This document shows, piece after piece, positions 1-8,696 of a stretch of DNA of 64,000 nt. This stretch comes from Pseudomonas putida. Lineage in GTDB: Bacteria > Pseudomonadota > Gammaproteobacteria > Pseudomonadales > Pseudomonadaceae. The position numbers and the translations under genes were made by a program. Position 1 is the stretch's first letter; each line of letters opens with the position of its first letter. The notes under the pieces were generated by a model. It saw nothing but the letters and a program-made list of their open reading frames with translations, did not search any database and was not told the DNA's origin. The stretch lies in assembly GCA_041071465.1 (NCBI GenBank), contig CP163498.1:310001-374000 (forward strand). Direction: 5' to 3'.

Positions 1-476
1 CACAACGGCGACAGCACGATGAAGCCAATGGAGGTGCCGTTGGTGACGAATGCGAAAGCGAAGGCCTTGAACCGTTCAGCGACCAGGCGATCGACCAGAA
101 TACCCATGGGTACATAGGTCATCGCAGCGAGGGCAAAGGCGCCGAGCAGGCCGTACAACAGGGTGAACACCAGCAGGTGCGTGCCTGCGAATGTCACGCC
201 CAGCAGCACCACCCCGCCGCTGACACTGCCCAGGGCCACCGTGCTCAAGGGCCCAACCCTGTCGCTCAGCCACCCCACCACGGGCGATACCAGGCCAATG
301 GTCAGGACGAACAGCGATCCTGCGGTAGCCAAGGCTGCGCGCCCCTCGCCAAAGTGGGAGGCCAGGTCGACGAAGTAGACTTGGTACAACCCCTTCAAGG
401 CGCTGGACAGAAACATCACCACGAAGCCGACGACCAGCACCGAGACGATCAAGGTAGAGCTGAATTTCTGTTTCAT
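1..476 (-). CDS. MFS transporter, N-terminal part (runs off the window)
   Basis: About 158 residues are visible, from an ATG at 476 to the window edge; the rest of the gene lies outside. The protein starts MKQKFSST and continues with hydrophobic helices (STLIVSVLVVGFVVMFLSS, then FVLTIGLVSPVVGWLSDRVG). The GWLSDRVG segment matches the conserved loop between helices 2 and 3 of the major facilitator superfamily. It is therefore an inner-membrane secondary transporter; substrate unknown. It lies 23 nt downstream of the diiron-enzyme-like gene on the same strand, so it may export or import a product of that small operon. The family call is firm, the function is not. Confidence 0.8.
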   Translation of the reverse strand, partial: MKQKFSSTLIVSVLVVGFVVMFLSSALKGLYQVYFVDLASHFGEGRAALATAGSLFVLTIGLVSPVVGWLSDRVGPLSTVALGSVSGGVVLLGVTFAGTHLLVFTLLYGLLGAFALAAMTYVPMGILVDRLVAERFKAFAFAFVTNGTSIGFIVLSPL

Positions 477-499
477 GGCCAATCCTTATCGTGTGGGCA

Positions 500-1222
500 T
501 TACACCGCCTCGGCTTGCGGAGCTCGGCAATACGCCTGGTACATGTTTTCGTACATCGCGTAGAACAGCTGGCAGGTGTGGTCTACAGCCTGCAACGCCT
601 CTTCTTGCATCTGCGCCGTGCTGCACAACTGCGAGACAAGGTCCAAGCCTTCATTGACGTGGCCCACGTCTTCCTTCTGGTGCACCGAGAAGAACAGCAA
701 GTCTTGTTCGGCCAGGCCATAGGCACGCCCCAGCAACACATGCCGTGCATCTCCAGCGACGGTCTCGAGGTTTTGCCCTTCGCTGGCGATCATCACTGCT
801 GCCGCACCAATGTGATAACGCGCCGGGTCACGTACCGCCTGCAGGCGGAAATCGATCAGTTCCCAGGTGGCTGGCAGCGGCTGCTCGGCATCACGCTCGG
901 CATCGCTGATGCCGAGCGCCCTCAGGAAATTCTGCATGAGCACGACATGGTTGTCGGTGCGGGAAAGCCGGCCGGTTTCTTCTTCGAAACAATTGGTGAT
1001 CAGTGCCCGCTTGTGGGCAGGCAACGGGCAATGAAAGAACAAGTGCTCGACATAGGTCAGGAAGTACTTGGTGAGCTGATAGCCTTGCAACGCGACCTTG
1101 CGCAGCAGCGGCCTGTTGCCCTCAGGCGCAAGCAGTTCCTTGAATATCGGGTGGGACAGGGTCAGATGGTGGTGCAGTTTCTGCTCCAGCTGATCGCGAA
1201 AGGCTGCAGTAGATAAGGCCAT
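500..1222 (-). CDS. Haem-oxygenase-like / TenA-PqqC-fold iron-containing redox enzyme
   Basis: 240 residues, all-helical in character, resembling the haem-oxygenase-like diiron oxidase (HDO) superfamily, which also includes TenA, PqqC and CADD-type proteins. Likely metal ligands are visible: a Glu in YFLTYVEHLFFH (about residue 59), Glu and His in NCFEEETGRLSRTDNH (about 79-92), Glu in IASEGQ (about 148) and an HxxxDxxH motif in HQKEDVGH (about 186-193). Such proteins carry out oxidations on small molecules. The ATG at 1222 follows AAGGAAC. It sits between a GNAT acetyltransferase and an MFS transporter on the same strand, which suggests a small modification or export pathway. It does not look like UndA, the Pseudomonas undecene-forming member, as far as I can recall that sequence. 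The substrate is unknown. Confidence 0.7.
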   Translation of the reverse strand: MALSTAAFRDQLEQKLHHHLTLSHPIFKELLAPEGNRPLLRKVALQGYQLTKYFLTYVEHLFFHCPLPAHKRALITNCFEEETGRLSRTDNHVVLMQNFLRALGISDAERDAEQPLPATWELIDFRLQAVRDPARYHIGAAAVMIASEGQNLETVAGDARHVLLGRAYGLAEQDLLFFSVHQKEDVGHVNEGLDLVSQLCSTAQMQEEALQAVDHTCQLFYAMYENMYQAYCRAPQAEAV

Positions 1223-1297
1223 TCAGGGTGTTCCTTGGGTGAGAGAGACAGGTGCCGTTGACTGCGATGGCCACAGGCAGAGTCGACGAAGGGCAAC

Positions 1298-1873
1298 TCA
1301 GTCCAGGTTGAGTCGCAGCGCAAGGCTTTCCACGGGCTGGGCCATGTAATGGCCGCGATGCTTCACGCCATCGACACGTGCGTAGTCGTCCAGCACGCCG
1401 TAGGTCTGGAAGCCGAAGGTTTGCCATAACCGGTGTGCACGGGTGCCCTCGCGTACATCCAGGGTCAACAGCTCGATACCTTGGGCCTGGCACAGGCGCA
1501 CGACTTCGCTGAAAGCCCGTGCCACCAGGCCGGTCCCGCGATAGGCCGGGTGCACCACGCCCTTGCTCAGGTCGGCAATATGCCGGCAGTTCGGCATGCT
1601 GCTGCGCGAAACAATGACCAGGCAGGCCGGCCCCGCCATTGCCTGGCCGAGCAGGACATGGGTATTGCCGCCATGGATGCGCTCTTGCAACGAGGCCGTG
1701 AATTCGACGCTCTGCCCGGCAGACATCTCATGCTCGTAACCCAGAACACCGCCATCGCCAACCGTGCTGTTGATCAGTTGCATGATGGCCGGCGCGGTAT
1801 CGCTGTCGGCCTGACGCAACCACTGCAACTGTGGCTCGCCAGGGGCCACCTGCTTTGAAGAGAGGGTGTTCAT
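1298..1873 (-). CDS. GNAT-family N-acetyltransferase
   Basis: 191 residues. The acetyl-CoA-binding motif A is visible as VVHPAYRGTGLVARAFSEVV (about 120-139), with the R-G-T-G pyrophosphate loop, followed by LLTLDVREGTRAHRLWQTFGF, the typical beta5/alpha4 end of the fold. It should transfer an acyl group from CoA to an amine; the substrate cannot be read. I chose the ATG at 1873, preceded by AAGGG, over a TTG at 1897. It is the first gene of a minus-strand set with the diiron-like protein (75-nt gap) and the MFS transporter, and is divergent from the large toxin-like genes. A role in self-protection against those toxins is possible but unsupported. Confidence 0.8.
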   Translation of the reverse strand: MNTLSSKQVAPGEPQLQWLRQADSDTAPAIMQLINSTVGDGGVLGYEHEMSAGQSVEFTASLQERIHGGNTHVLLGQAMAGPACLVIVSRSSMPNCRHIADLSKGVVHPAYRGTGLVARAFSEVVRLCQAQGIELLTLDVREGTRAHRLWQTFGFQTYGVLDDYARVDGVKHRGHYMAQPVESLALRLNLD

Positions 1874-1878
1874 TGCGT

Positions 1879-1917
1879 AAATCCCTTGTGCGTACAAGCT
1901 GGGATTTAAACGTTTAA
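1879..1917. promoter_or_regulatory. Nested inverted repeats in the divergent control region
   Basis: Between the GNAT gene and the divergent toxin-like gene lie AAATCCC (1879-1885) and GGGATTT (1901-1907), with CTTGT/ACAAG arms nested inside (1885-1889 and 1894-1898). They adjoin a perfect 12-bp palindrome TTAAACGTTTAA (1906-1917). Such dyads are typical of repressor or activator sites shared by divergent promoters. No regulator gene is visible nearby, so the operator reading is inference. Confidence 0.4.
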
Positions 1918-2107
1918 GTGCGATGCCGGGTAAGAAGGGAACCGGACAGGAAGCGGAAGGATAGTGACATCCACGACCAAAATGCCATCAGCACCCGAGG
2001 GCCAGGGGGTGACGAGATCGGCCAGGCGCCGTACCGACATATCTACCACCGTCTTTTCGTGCCCCTGCTTCAACCTTGCCGGCTTCATCTCAGCGCAAGG
2101 TACCCCC

Positions 2108-4861
2108 ATGCATTCGACTCGCATCAACGTGATGGGCACGCATTACGTTATAGACCACCTCGGCCATGTGCCTCGCCCCGATCGTGAAGCCAACCGCGCC
2201 ATCCGCCAATGGCTCGCAAAGCAAGGCCATGACCTGGACCCGGACCAGCTCGACGTCGTTACCCTTCACTATTGCCCGGACGGCGCAGGTGGCCATCTGG
2301 CCGCAATCAGCCAGCGCACCAGCCTGACTCAGGCACTGCTGGGCAACTGGCAGGGTGAGTCTGCCAGTGACATGTTCGGCAAGCTGCTGCAAGCACCGTG
2401 GGCCGGTGCGTTACCCGCAGGCCCGATACGATTGGTGGGAACCCTCCCGCAACCCGTCTTCAATCACTACGGGGCGCCCTTCGAAGTATTCAACGGCCTA
2501 TTTCGGCGCACTACCCCGCAACGCTACGACGCTTCCACCCATTTGCCGGTAAGCGCCGAAGCCTTCCAGCAGTTCATCAGCAACCTGGACTTCCAGCAGC
2601 CTTTCAAGGCGGCGCTGGATGTGTACTGGCGTGACCATCTGCACAGTCACAGGCTGGCGCTGAAGCTCAACTTCATCGCAGCCTGCAACAGACAGGTCAG
2701 CGAGGGCAGCCTCAGCGAGCCTGCACGGCAACTGGTCTGGCAAGCGGCCGGGCTGATGCCACGGCGTAACAGGCTGCGATGCAGTACCTTGAGCATCTAC
2801 GGCTATGCAGCGACCGACCTGCTGTACCTGAACGACCCCGCCACCGACCTGACGGTGCTGTACGTACCTGGCAACAGCTCACCGTTGCTGACGTTCAGCA
2901 GCGAACGAGAATTGAAGGCCTGGGTCGGCGAACAATGCAAAGACCCGAACAAACGCCAGGCCCTGAAACAGCATTTTCGCCTGGCAGATTGCCCGCAAGG
3001 CCTCGACTTCAGCGGCCTGGACACTGCCATGGAGGGGCTGGGCGCCTACCCTGAACGGCACCTGCTGCCTCCCGAACACGGCTATTTCAACGACGACGGC
3101 ACCTGGCCGCCGCAGACCTATGTCAACTATCGACCTACCAGGTACAACCCAAGGATCAAGGGCGACCTTTTCCAGGCATTGGCCGAGCGCCAGCGTCAGC
3201 GCAGCTACGACGACGCCGCGTTTCTGATCACGGCTGACAGCGAAGTCATCAAGGCCAGGTGGCGTGGCTACCTGGCCACTACGCTCAACCTGCTGGCGCC
3301 ACTGTGCCTGGTGGTACCCGGCCTGGGGCCGCTGCTGGCCATCGGTGGCATCGCCCAGCTTGGCCTGGGGCTCGACCAGGCAATCAACGGCAAGTCACTG
3401 CAGCAACAGCAAGAAGGTATCGGCAACATCACCTGGGGCCTGTTCAACGCCTTGCCCCTGGCAGCAGGCGCTGCCGCAAGGGGCAAGGCACTGTTCGAAT
3501 TCAAGGTCGAGGGTTTCGCGCCGCCGACGCGGCTGAATGAACAGATCGGCTACCCTCTGAGCCCACTCTCGCCACCGCGCTTTCCCGAGCCCGAGGGCGC
3601 AAGCTACTTCCATATCACCGACCCGATAGAGCCACTGCCTGACTGTGACCAGGCGGTTGCCGACGCAGTCATTCGTACGCCCCAGTACGATGGTGAGCCA
3701 GACACCCTGGCAGCGAACATCAAGGGCTACAACGCCAGAATGATCTACGACATGGAGCGGGATGTTTTCATTCGGGCCGAAGACCTGAACCAGGTCGACC
3801 CTGTAGGCTTCGTGGCGGTACCCGACAGCCGGAACCTGAGCCCCGCGCCGCAAGGGCGCGTGGTTACCCATGCAATGCGCAACCGCACCCTGCGGGCGCT
3901 GGGCGTGGACCTGCCATTGCCGCTACAGGTACCTGCCAGAGCGCCGGGCAGTTGGCCAATACCCAAACGCATCTCCTGCATCTGGGTCGGTGACCGGGTC
4001 ATCGGCCCGGAGCTGCTGGCCAATCTGGGCCAGAACGCAGCGCAGTTGCAAGACAGCGAATACAGCATACGGTTGTTCCTTTCCAGCACTGCCCGGCACG
4101 CCTATGCCGAAAACCTGGAGCTGCTGGCCAGTCATGCTCCGGGCTTGCAAGTTCTGCCGCTGGAGGAGCAGGCCTTCTTCAGGGCTTTTCGACAAAGCAG
4201 ATACTACGCGCAGTACGACGCTGCCCTGGATGGCAACGGCGGCGTTGCCAGCAACTATGCATCGGCATGCGATGTGCTGCGCTACCCGATGCTGCACCAC
4301 GAAGGTGGCTTGTACATGGATGTCGATGACACCTTGCTCGCGCCAGGCGAGTACTCATTGATCATCGACGGGCAACCGGTAGGTCCCGCCGGTGAACCCA
4401 TCGATCAGGTCGAACTGAGCACGGACGCCACAGGGCTGCTGCTGGTACCGCCCATGTCCAATGAAAAGATGAGCATGAACAGCCTCTACAATTCCAGCCT
4501 TATCGGCAGCCACCCCGGCAACCCCACGCTGGAGGCCATTTCCGAAGAGATGTGCGCACGCTACCAGCTCAATCGCGACTTCTACGACAGCAAGCCCAGC
4601 CTGGCTGAAGACCCGGGGAATTTCTATGAGTATGCCAGGCGCCTGAGCTACCTCACCGGCCCTGCCCTGCTCAGCGACGTGGTCGATCGGCAACTGCCGA
4701 GCCTGCGCATCCTGCGACAGCTCACCAATCTCTATGGGATGCCGCGCATCAATGCCTACCGGTTCGTCGATCTGCCACGCATGCGCGATTCCGTGCGTAC
4801 GCTCCTGCCCCTGAACCGCTTCGCCACTGTCGGTGGCAACCATTCCTGGAGCCGAACATGA
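2108..4861 (+). CDS. Toxin-like protein with C-terminal TcdA/TcdB-type glycosyltransferase domain (copy 1)
   Basis: 917 residues from an ATG at 2108, with AAGG 7 nt upstream. An in-frame ATG at 1964 exists, but homology to the next gene begins only after 2108 (HYVIDHLGHVPRPDR versus DYVKAMLGSVPRPDR). The N-terminal ~600 residues share blocks with copy 2 (SLTQALLGNWQ, GLFRRTTPQRYDAST) and include a hydrophobic stretch near 385-425 (NLLAPLCLVVPGLGPLLAIG). This layout resembles the DUF6543 'dermonecrotic toxin' region of Pseudomonas proteins. From about 618 a retaining-type glycosyltransferase begins: ISCIWVGDRVI, ASACDVLRYPMLHHEGGLYM and the DxDD metal/sugar motif D738-V-D740-D741, as in OCH1-like enzymes and the clostridial glucosylating toxins. 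There is no signal peptide. A role as toxin or effector is inference. Confidence 0.75.
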   Translation: MHSTRINVMGTHYVIDHLGHVPRPDREANRAIRQWLAKQGHDLDPDQLDVVTLHYCPDGAGGHLAAISQRTSLTQALLGNWQGESASDMFGKLLQAPWAGALPAGPIRLVGTLPQPVFNHYGAPFEVFNGLFRRTTPQRYDASTHLPVSAEAFQQFISNLDFQQPFKAALDVYWRDHLHSHRLALKLNFIAACNRQVSEGSLSEPARQLVWQAAGLMPRRNRLRCSTLSIYGYAATDLLYLNDPATDLTVLYVPGNSSPLLTFSSERELKAWVGEQCKDPNKRQALKQHFRLADCPQGLDFSGLDTAMEGLGAYPERHLLPPEHGYFNDDGTWPPQTYVNYRPTRYNPRIKGDLFQALAERQRQRSYDDAAFLITADSEVIKARWRGYLATTLNLLAPLCLVVPGLGPLLAIGGIAQLGLGLDQAINGKSLQQQQEGIGNITWGLFNALPLAAGAAARGKALFEFKVEGFAPPTRLNEQIGYPLSPLSPPRFPEPEGASYFHITDPIEPLPDCDQAVADAVIRTPQYDGEPDTLAANIKGYNARMIYDMERDVFIRAEDLNQVDPVGFVAVPDSRNLSPAPQGRVVTHAMRNRTLRALGVDLPLPLQVPARAPGSWPIPKRISCIWVGDRVIGPELLANLGQNAAQLQDSEYSIRLFLSSTARHAYAENLELLASHAPGLQVLPLEEQAFFRAFRQSRYYAQYDAALDGNGGVASNYASACDVLRYPMLHHEGGLYMDVDDTLLAPGEYSLIIDGQPVGPAGEPIDQVELSTDATGLLLVPPMSNEKMSMNSLYNSSLIGSHPGNPTLEAISEEMCARYQLNRDFYDSKPSLAEDPGNFYEYARRLSYLTGPALLSDVVDRQLPSLRILRQLTNLYGMPRINAYRFVDLPRMRDSVRTLLPLNRFATVGGNHSWSRT

Positions 4862-7722
4862 ACCCGCGCCAACCTGTGGTCGGCGCAGCCGGCCAAGACT
4901 ACGTCAAGGCAATGCTGGGTTCCGTGCCTCGCCCTGACCGCAGTGCCAGTGCAGCCATCCGCGAATGGGCCAGCCAGCAGCGGCTGGACGTGGAACCCGA
5001 CAACACGCTTGCAGTGACCTTGCATTGCAAATTCGTTCCCAAGCGGGGCTGGCTGGCCAAGATCGTCCAACAAATGAGCCTGACCGAAGCGCTACTTGGC
5101 AACTGGCAGCAAAGCGGCTACTCCAAGGTTGCCGAGCAAACCGCGCAGTTGCTGCTAAGAGGCGGGACGGCCACCGTCGACCTGCTTGGTGTACTGCCAG
5201 AGCTTTCCCTGCCACACGGTCGAGCGCCCTGGGCCCAGGCCTTCAGCAATGGTCAGGTGACGATCGTCGATGAATTGCCAGGAAGTGGCCTGGACCACGA
5301 CATCGATGTGCACACCAAATTCCATGGCCTTTTCCGCCAGACCGCACCCATGCGCTACGACGCCAGCACTTATGTGCAGTTCGACGCCGCGACCTTCCAG
5401 TCCTTCATCTGGCAACTCGACTTCCAGGGTGTATTCAAACGCCAGCTCGATGACTTCTGGGCCCATGCCGCCAGCCAGTACAGCGTCAGCGCGTGCATCG
5501 CATTCCTCGCTGCCTGCAACCGGCAGGCATTGCGGGGCAACCTCAGTGAACAGGGGCGCAGCCTGGCGTGGCGGGCGGCAGGCGTGGAACGCTGGCACCA
5601 CGGCGCCAGCCTCAGTGCCAACGGGGTAGACGCCAGGCTGCTGAACATCAATGGCTACCCATCAAGCGACATCCTTTGCCTGAGCGATATGCGCAGCCGC
5701 CTGACCTTGCTGTACCTACCGGGCAATGCGGCGCCGTTGCATGAGTTCGCCAACCCGGGCGCGATGCGTGCGTGGCTTGCCAGGCAGTGCCGCGACGCCG
5801 ACAAACGGGCGGCCCTGCTTGCCCACTTCCGGGCCTGCGATATTCCGGACAGGATTGGCCGGTCGGGGTTGCGTCGGGTACTTCAGGGCATGGGCGATTT
5901 CCCACCCCGCCAGATCATCCTGCCTGCAACCAGCGTGTATCGCCTGGCCAGGGTATGGAACCCGCATACCCTGATCAACTACAAGGCGGACACCTTCAGC
6001 CCGCGCATCGAATACAACCTGTTCGAGGCATTTACGGTGGCACAACGTCAACGCAGCCAGGCTGACGCCGACTTCCTGATCACGCGGGACAGTGAAGTGA
6101 CCAAGGCCGCATGGCGCCGCTATTTCTACCTGACCATGAACCTCGCCGCACCGTTTCTGCTGGTGGTCCCCGGACTGCTACCGCTGGCTGCTGTGGCGGG
6201 GGTCGCCCAATTTACAGTGGGCTTGGACCAGGCGCTGCACGCCAAGGATCCGGACCAACAGCTCGAAGGCGCCGAGCAAGCCGTGTTCGGTCTGCTGAAC
6301 GCAGCCCCGGGGCTGGCGCGCGGGGTCAAGGCGACCAAGGCGCTGTTCGGCCGACGCCCTATTGGCTTCATCAAACCGGTGAGGCTCAACGGCCGCACAG
6401 GCTACCCGCTGAGCCCGGTTTCGCCGCCGCGCTGGCCTGGGCCTGCGATGACACCCTATTTCCAGGACTTGGCAGTAGCGGGTGACCAAGTGGCCACCAC
6501 CTTGCCCGGCGCGGACTCACACGTTGCCCGCTGCGTAACGCGGCGCAAGGCATTCGGCACAGGTGACGAACTGATCGGCGATGCGGGGAATGGCCCACAC
6601 CCGCTGTACTACGACGCCCGACAGGACAGTTTCGTGCTCAAGTACCCCAACGGCACACGCGGCGCCCAGCACTATGTGGCCAGCGCCGATCCGCTGCAGT
6701 CCTCGATCAGCCGACTGCTGCCCGATACGGACCCGTTGCGGGAAATCAGCCCGACATCGCGCTCGCGCACGCTGCGGGCACTGGGTATCGATCTGCAGCT
6801 GCCCGTCGACCTCGATGCACTGGGGACTGCACCAGGCATACCCGTCCCCAGACAGGTATTACACATCTGGCTGGGTGACAGGATGATCGCCGGTGATTAC
6901 CTGGCTGCGCTCGACAACAACGTGCAGGCACTGCGCAACAGCGATTTCACGCTCAAACTCTACCTGTCCAACGCCAACCCTCAGGCATTCGAACGTAACA
7001 TGACCCTGCTGCAGCCCCGCATCGACAGGGGATTGAAGGTTGCAGTACTGGAGCAGCAGACTTTCTATCATCAATTCGCGGCAAGTGAATACTTCGACCA
7101 GTACCAGGCTGCGCTGGAAGGGAATGGCGGTGTGGCGAGCAACTTCTCCTCGGCCTCGGACATCTTGCGCTACCGCGTCCTGCACAGCGAAGGCGGCATC
7201 TACCTGGATATTGACGACCATCTGCTGGTCGAGCCGGACGCAACCGGGCAGCTGCGGGCAAAGATCGACAGCGTACCGCTCACCACGCCCCTCGACGGGC
7301 TGCTGTTGAGGAGCCCGGTGTGCAATGCGCAATTGGGCATGTATACAAGCTACAACACCAGCATGATTGGTAGCCGCGCTGGTAATCCGGTGCTGAACGC
7401 CATTTCCGACGAGATCCTGGCGCGCTACCTCACCCCGGAGGGCCAGGCGTTCTACAAAGTCCCCAAACCTCCGCGACAGCATGCGGCGGCATTCCAGGCC
7501 TATACCGAAAGACTCAACAGACTAACCGGGCCCGCGGTGCTCAACCATGTGATCGACCAACGTCTACCTGAGCTCTACACCTTCAGGCAGGTGGCGGACC
7601 TGGCAAACATGCACACCCTGAACTACGACGCGCTGCTGGATGAAGCAGCACAACGGCGTGCAGAGCTGCGGTTGCTACCCCTGGAAGAGGTCGCAATGGC
7701 CGGAAACGCTCAGGGTTACTGA
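4858..7722 (+). CDS. Toxin-like protein with C-terminal TcdA/TcdB-type glycosyltransferase domain (copy 2)
   Basis: 954 residues. The ATG at 4858 overlaps the stop of copy 1 by ATGA, so translation is probably coupled. It parallels copy 1 along its whole length: N-terminal SVPRPDR, SLTEALLGNWQ, FHGLFRQTAPMRYDAST, a hydrophobic segment near 420-460 (NLAAPFLLVVPGLLPLAAVA), a GRTGYPLSPVSPPRWP linker, then the glycosyltransferase from about 662 (VLHIWLGDRMI, SASDILRYRVLHSEGGIYL, catalytic D784-I-D786-D787). The pair therefore arose by tandem duplication and has diverged considerably. No immunity protein, VgrG, Rhs or T6SS gene lies beside it. Both catalytic motifs are intact, so both copies are probably active. 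Confidence 0.75.
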   Translation: MNPRQPVVGAAGQDYVKAMLGSVPRPDRSASAAIREWASQQRLDVEPDNTLAVTLHCKFVPKRGWLAKIVQQMSLTEALLGNWQQSGYSKVAEQTAQLLLRGGTATVDLLGVLPELSLPHGRAPWAQAFSNGQVTIVDELPGSGLDHDIDVHTKFHGLFRQTAPMRYDASTYVQFDAATFQSFIWQLDFQGVFKRQLDDFWAHAASQYSVSACIAFLAACNRQALRGNLSEQGRSLAWRAAGVERWHHGASLSANGVDARLLNINGYPSSDILCLSDMRSRLTLLYLPGNAAPLHEFANPGAMRAWLARQCRDADKRAALLAHFRACDIPDRIGRSGLRRVLQGMGDFPPRQIILPATSVYRLARVWNPHTLINYKADTFSPRIEYNLFEAFTVAQRQRSQADADFLITRDSEVTKAAWRRYFYLTMNLAAPFLLVVPGLLPLAAVAGVAQFTVGLDQALHAKDPDQQLEGAEQAVFGLLNAAPGLARGVKATKALFGRRPIGFIKPVRLNGRTGYPLSPVSPPRWPGPAMTPYFQDLAVAGDQVATTLPGADSHVARCVTRRKAFGTGDELIGDAGNGPHPLYYDARQDSFVLKYPNGTRGAQHYVASADPLQSSISRLLPDTDPLREISPTSRSRTLRALGIDLQLPVDLDALGTAPGIPVPRQVLHIWLGDRMIAGDYLAALDNNVQALRNSDFTLKLYLSNANPQAFERNMTLLQPRIDRGLKVAVLEQQTFYHQFAASEYFDQYQAALEGNGGVASNFSSASDILRYRVLHSEGGIYLDIDDHLLVEPDATGQLRAKIDSVPLTTPLDGLLLRSPVCNAQLGMYTSYNTSMIGSRAGNPVLNAISDEILARYLTPEGQAFYKVPKPPRQHAAAFQAYTERLNRLTGPAVLNHVIDQRLPELYTFRQVADLANMHTLNYDALLDEAAQRRAELRLLPLEEVAMAGNAQGY

Positions 7723-7735
7723 CGGCCGGACGGGC

Positions 7736-7766
7736 TTGCGCGGCCGCTGTGCCTGGGGCCGCACAA
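7736..7766. terminator. Possible hairpin at the convergent junction
   Basis: Arms TTGCGCGGCC (7736-7745) and GGCCGCACAA (7757-7766) pair with one mismatch around an 11-nt loop. It lies between the end of toxin-like copy 2 and the convergent DUF2802 gene. It has no T-run on either side, so it may end transcripts weakly or only protect 3' ends. Confidence 0.35.
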
Positions 7767-7778
7767 GACTCATGGCAA

Positions 7779-8174
7779 TCAGTTGCCGCGATGCAGCTTG
7801 CTCATCAGCTCTGCCTCGGCCTGGGTCAGGCCGCAGCTTTCGGTCAGCTCGGCCACGCTGGCGCCCATGCCCACCAGCTTGGCCGCCTGGGTGAAGGTGA
7901 CGTTGTGCGGGTCGCGCTGTTCCAGTTGCTGGATCTTGTCGGGCAGCGGCGCAACCGCCACGCGCAAGTCATGCAGCGCCTCGCCCATGCGCACGGTACC
8001 GTTCTGGTAATCATCCAGGCGCTTGGCCAGGTCCTTGATGCGCTGGTCACGCAGCGCGTCACCCGCTGCCTGCTGCGCAGCCAGCTCGCGCTGGCGCTTG
8101 CTGTAGTTGAGGAAAAACCACAGGCTCAGCGCCCAGACCAGCGCCAGGAAGATGACAGCAACCTCGAGGATCAA
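7779..8174 (-). CDS. DUF2802 domain protein, end of the chemotaxis operon
   Basis: 131 residues. An N-terminal transmembrane helix (about 3-24, VAVIFLALVWALSLWFFLNY) is followed by a coiled-coil-like stretch (about 30-90) and a C-terminal helical motif VTFTQAAKLVGMGASVAELT...GLTQAEAELMSKLH that looks helix-turn-helix-like. This is the DUF2802 family found directly after cheW in Pseudomonas flagellar/chemotaxis operons. It begins 1 nt after the cheW stop, so it is co-transcribed. Function unknown; the conserved position suggests a link to chemosensory arrays or flagella. Here it is the last conserved gene before accessory DNA. Confidence 0.85.
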   Translation of the reverse strand: MILEVAVIFLALVWALSLWFFLNYSKRQRELAAQQAAGDALRDQRIKDLAKRLDDYQNGTVRMGEALHDLRVAVAPLPDKIQQLEQRDPHNVTFTQAAKLVGMGASVAELTESCGLTQAEAELMSKLHRGN

Positions 8175-8175
8175 C

Positions 8176-8655
8176 TCAGATGTTCTCCAGCTCGGACCAC
8201 TCTTCCTCGGTCATCATCTTGTCCAGCTCGACCAGGATCAGCAGTTCGCCGTTCTTGTTGCACACGCCCTGGATGAACTTGGCCGACTCTTCGTTACCCA
8301 CGTTCGGCGCGGTCTCGATCTCGGACTGGCGCAGGTAGACCACCTCGGCCACGCTGTCGACCAGGATACCGACCACTTGCTTGTCGGCCTCGATGATGAC
8401 GATACGGGTGTTGTCGGTGACTTCAGTCGGCATAAGGCCAAAGCGCTGGCGGGTGTCGATCACGGTCACCACGTTGCCGCGCAGGTTGATGATGCCCAGC
8501 ACGTAGCTTGGTGCACCCGGCACCGGGGCGATCTCGGTGTAGCGCAACACTTCCTGCACCTGCATCACGTTGATGCCGTAGGACTCATTGTCCAGACGGA
8601 AGGTAACCCATTGCAGGATCGGATCTTCGGAACCTTGTGCAGACGACTTTTTCAT
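8176..8655 (-). CDS. cheW: Chemotaxis coupling protein CheW
   Basis: 159 residues, one CheW domain (about 12-150: ILQWVTFRLDNESYGINVMQ, YVLGIINLRGNVVTVIDTRQ, ILVDSVAEVVYL). CheW bridges methyl-accepting chemoreceptors to the kinase CheA in the cytoplasmic array. I chose the ATG at 8655, preceded by GAGGGTAGGGG; an upstream in-frame extension lacks family similarity. It follows parP in the same operon. Confidence 0.95.
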   Translation of the reverse strand: MKKSSAQGSEDPILQWVTFRLDNESYGINVMQVQEVLRYTEIAPVPGAPSYVLGIINLRGNVVTVIDTRQRFGLMPTEVTDNTRIVIIEADKQVVGILVDSVAEVVYLRQSEIETAPNVGNEESAKFIQGVCNKNGELLILVELDKMMTEEEWSELENI

Positions 8656-8696
8656 TCCCCTACCCTCAAAATCCGCCATAGGCGGTGTGTTCGGTG

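Noticed and set aside
1964..2107. N-terminal extension of toxin-like copy 1 from an ATG at 1964
   Set aside because: It has no similarity to copy 2, no clear ribosome binding site, and would cover the divergent promoter region; the ATG at 2108 fits homology and AAGG spacing.
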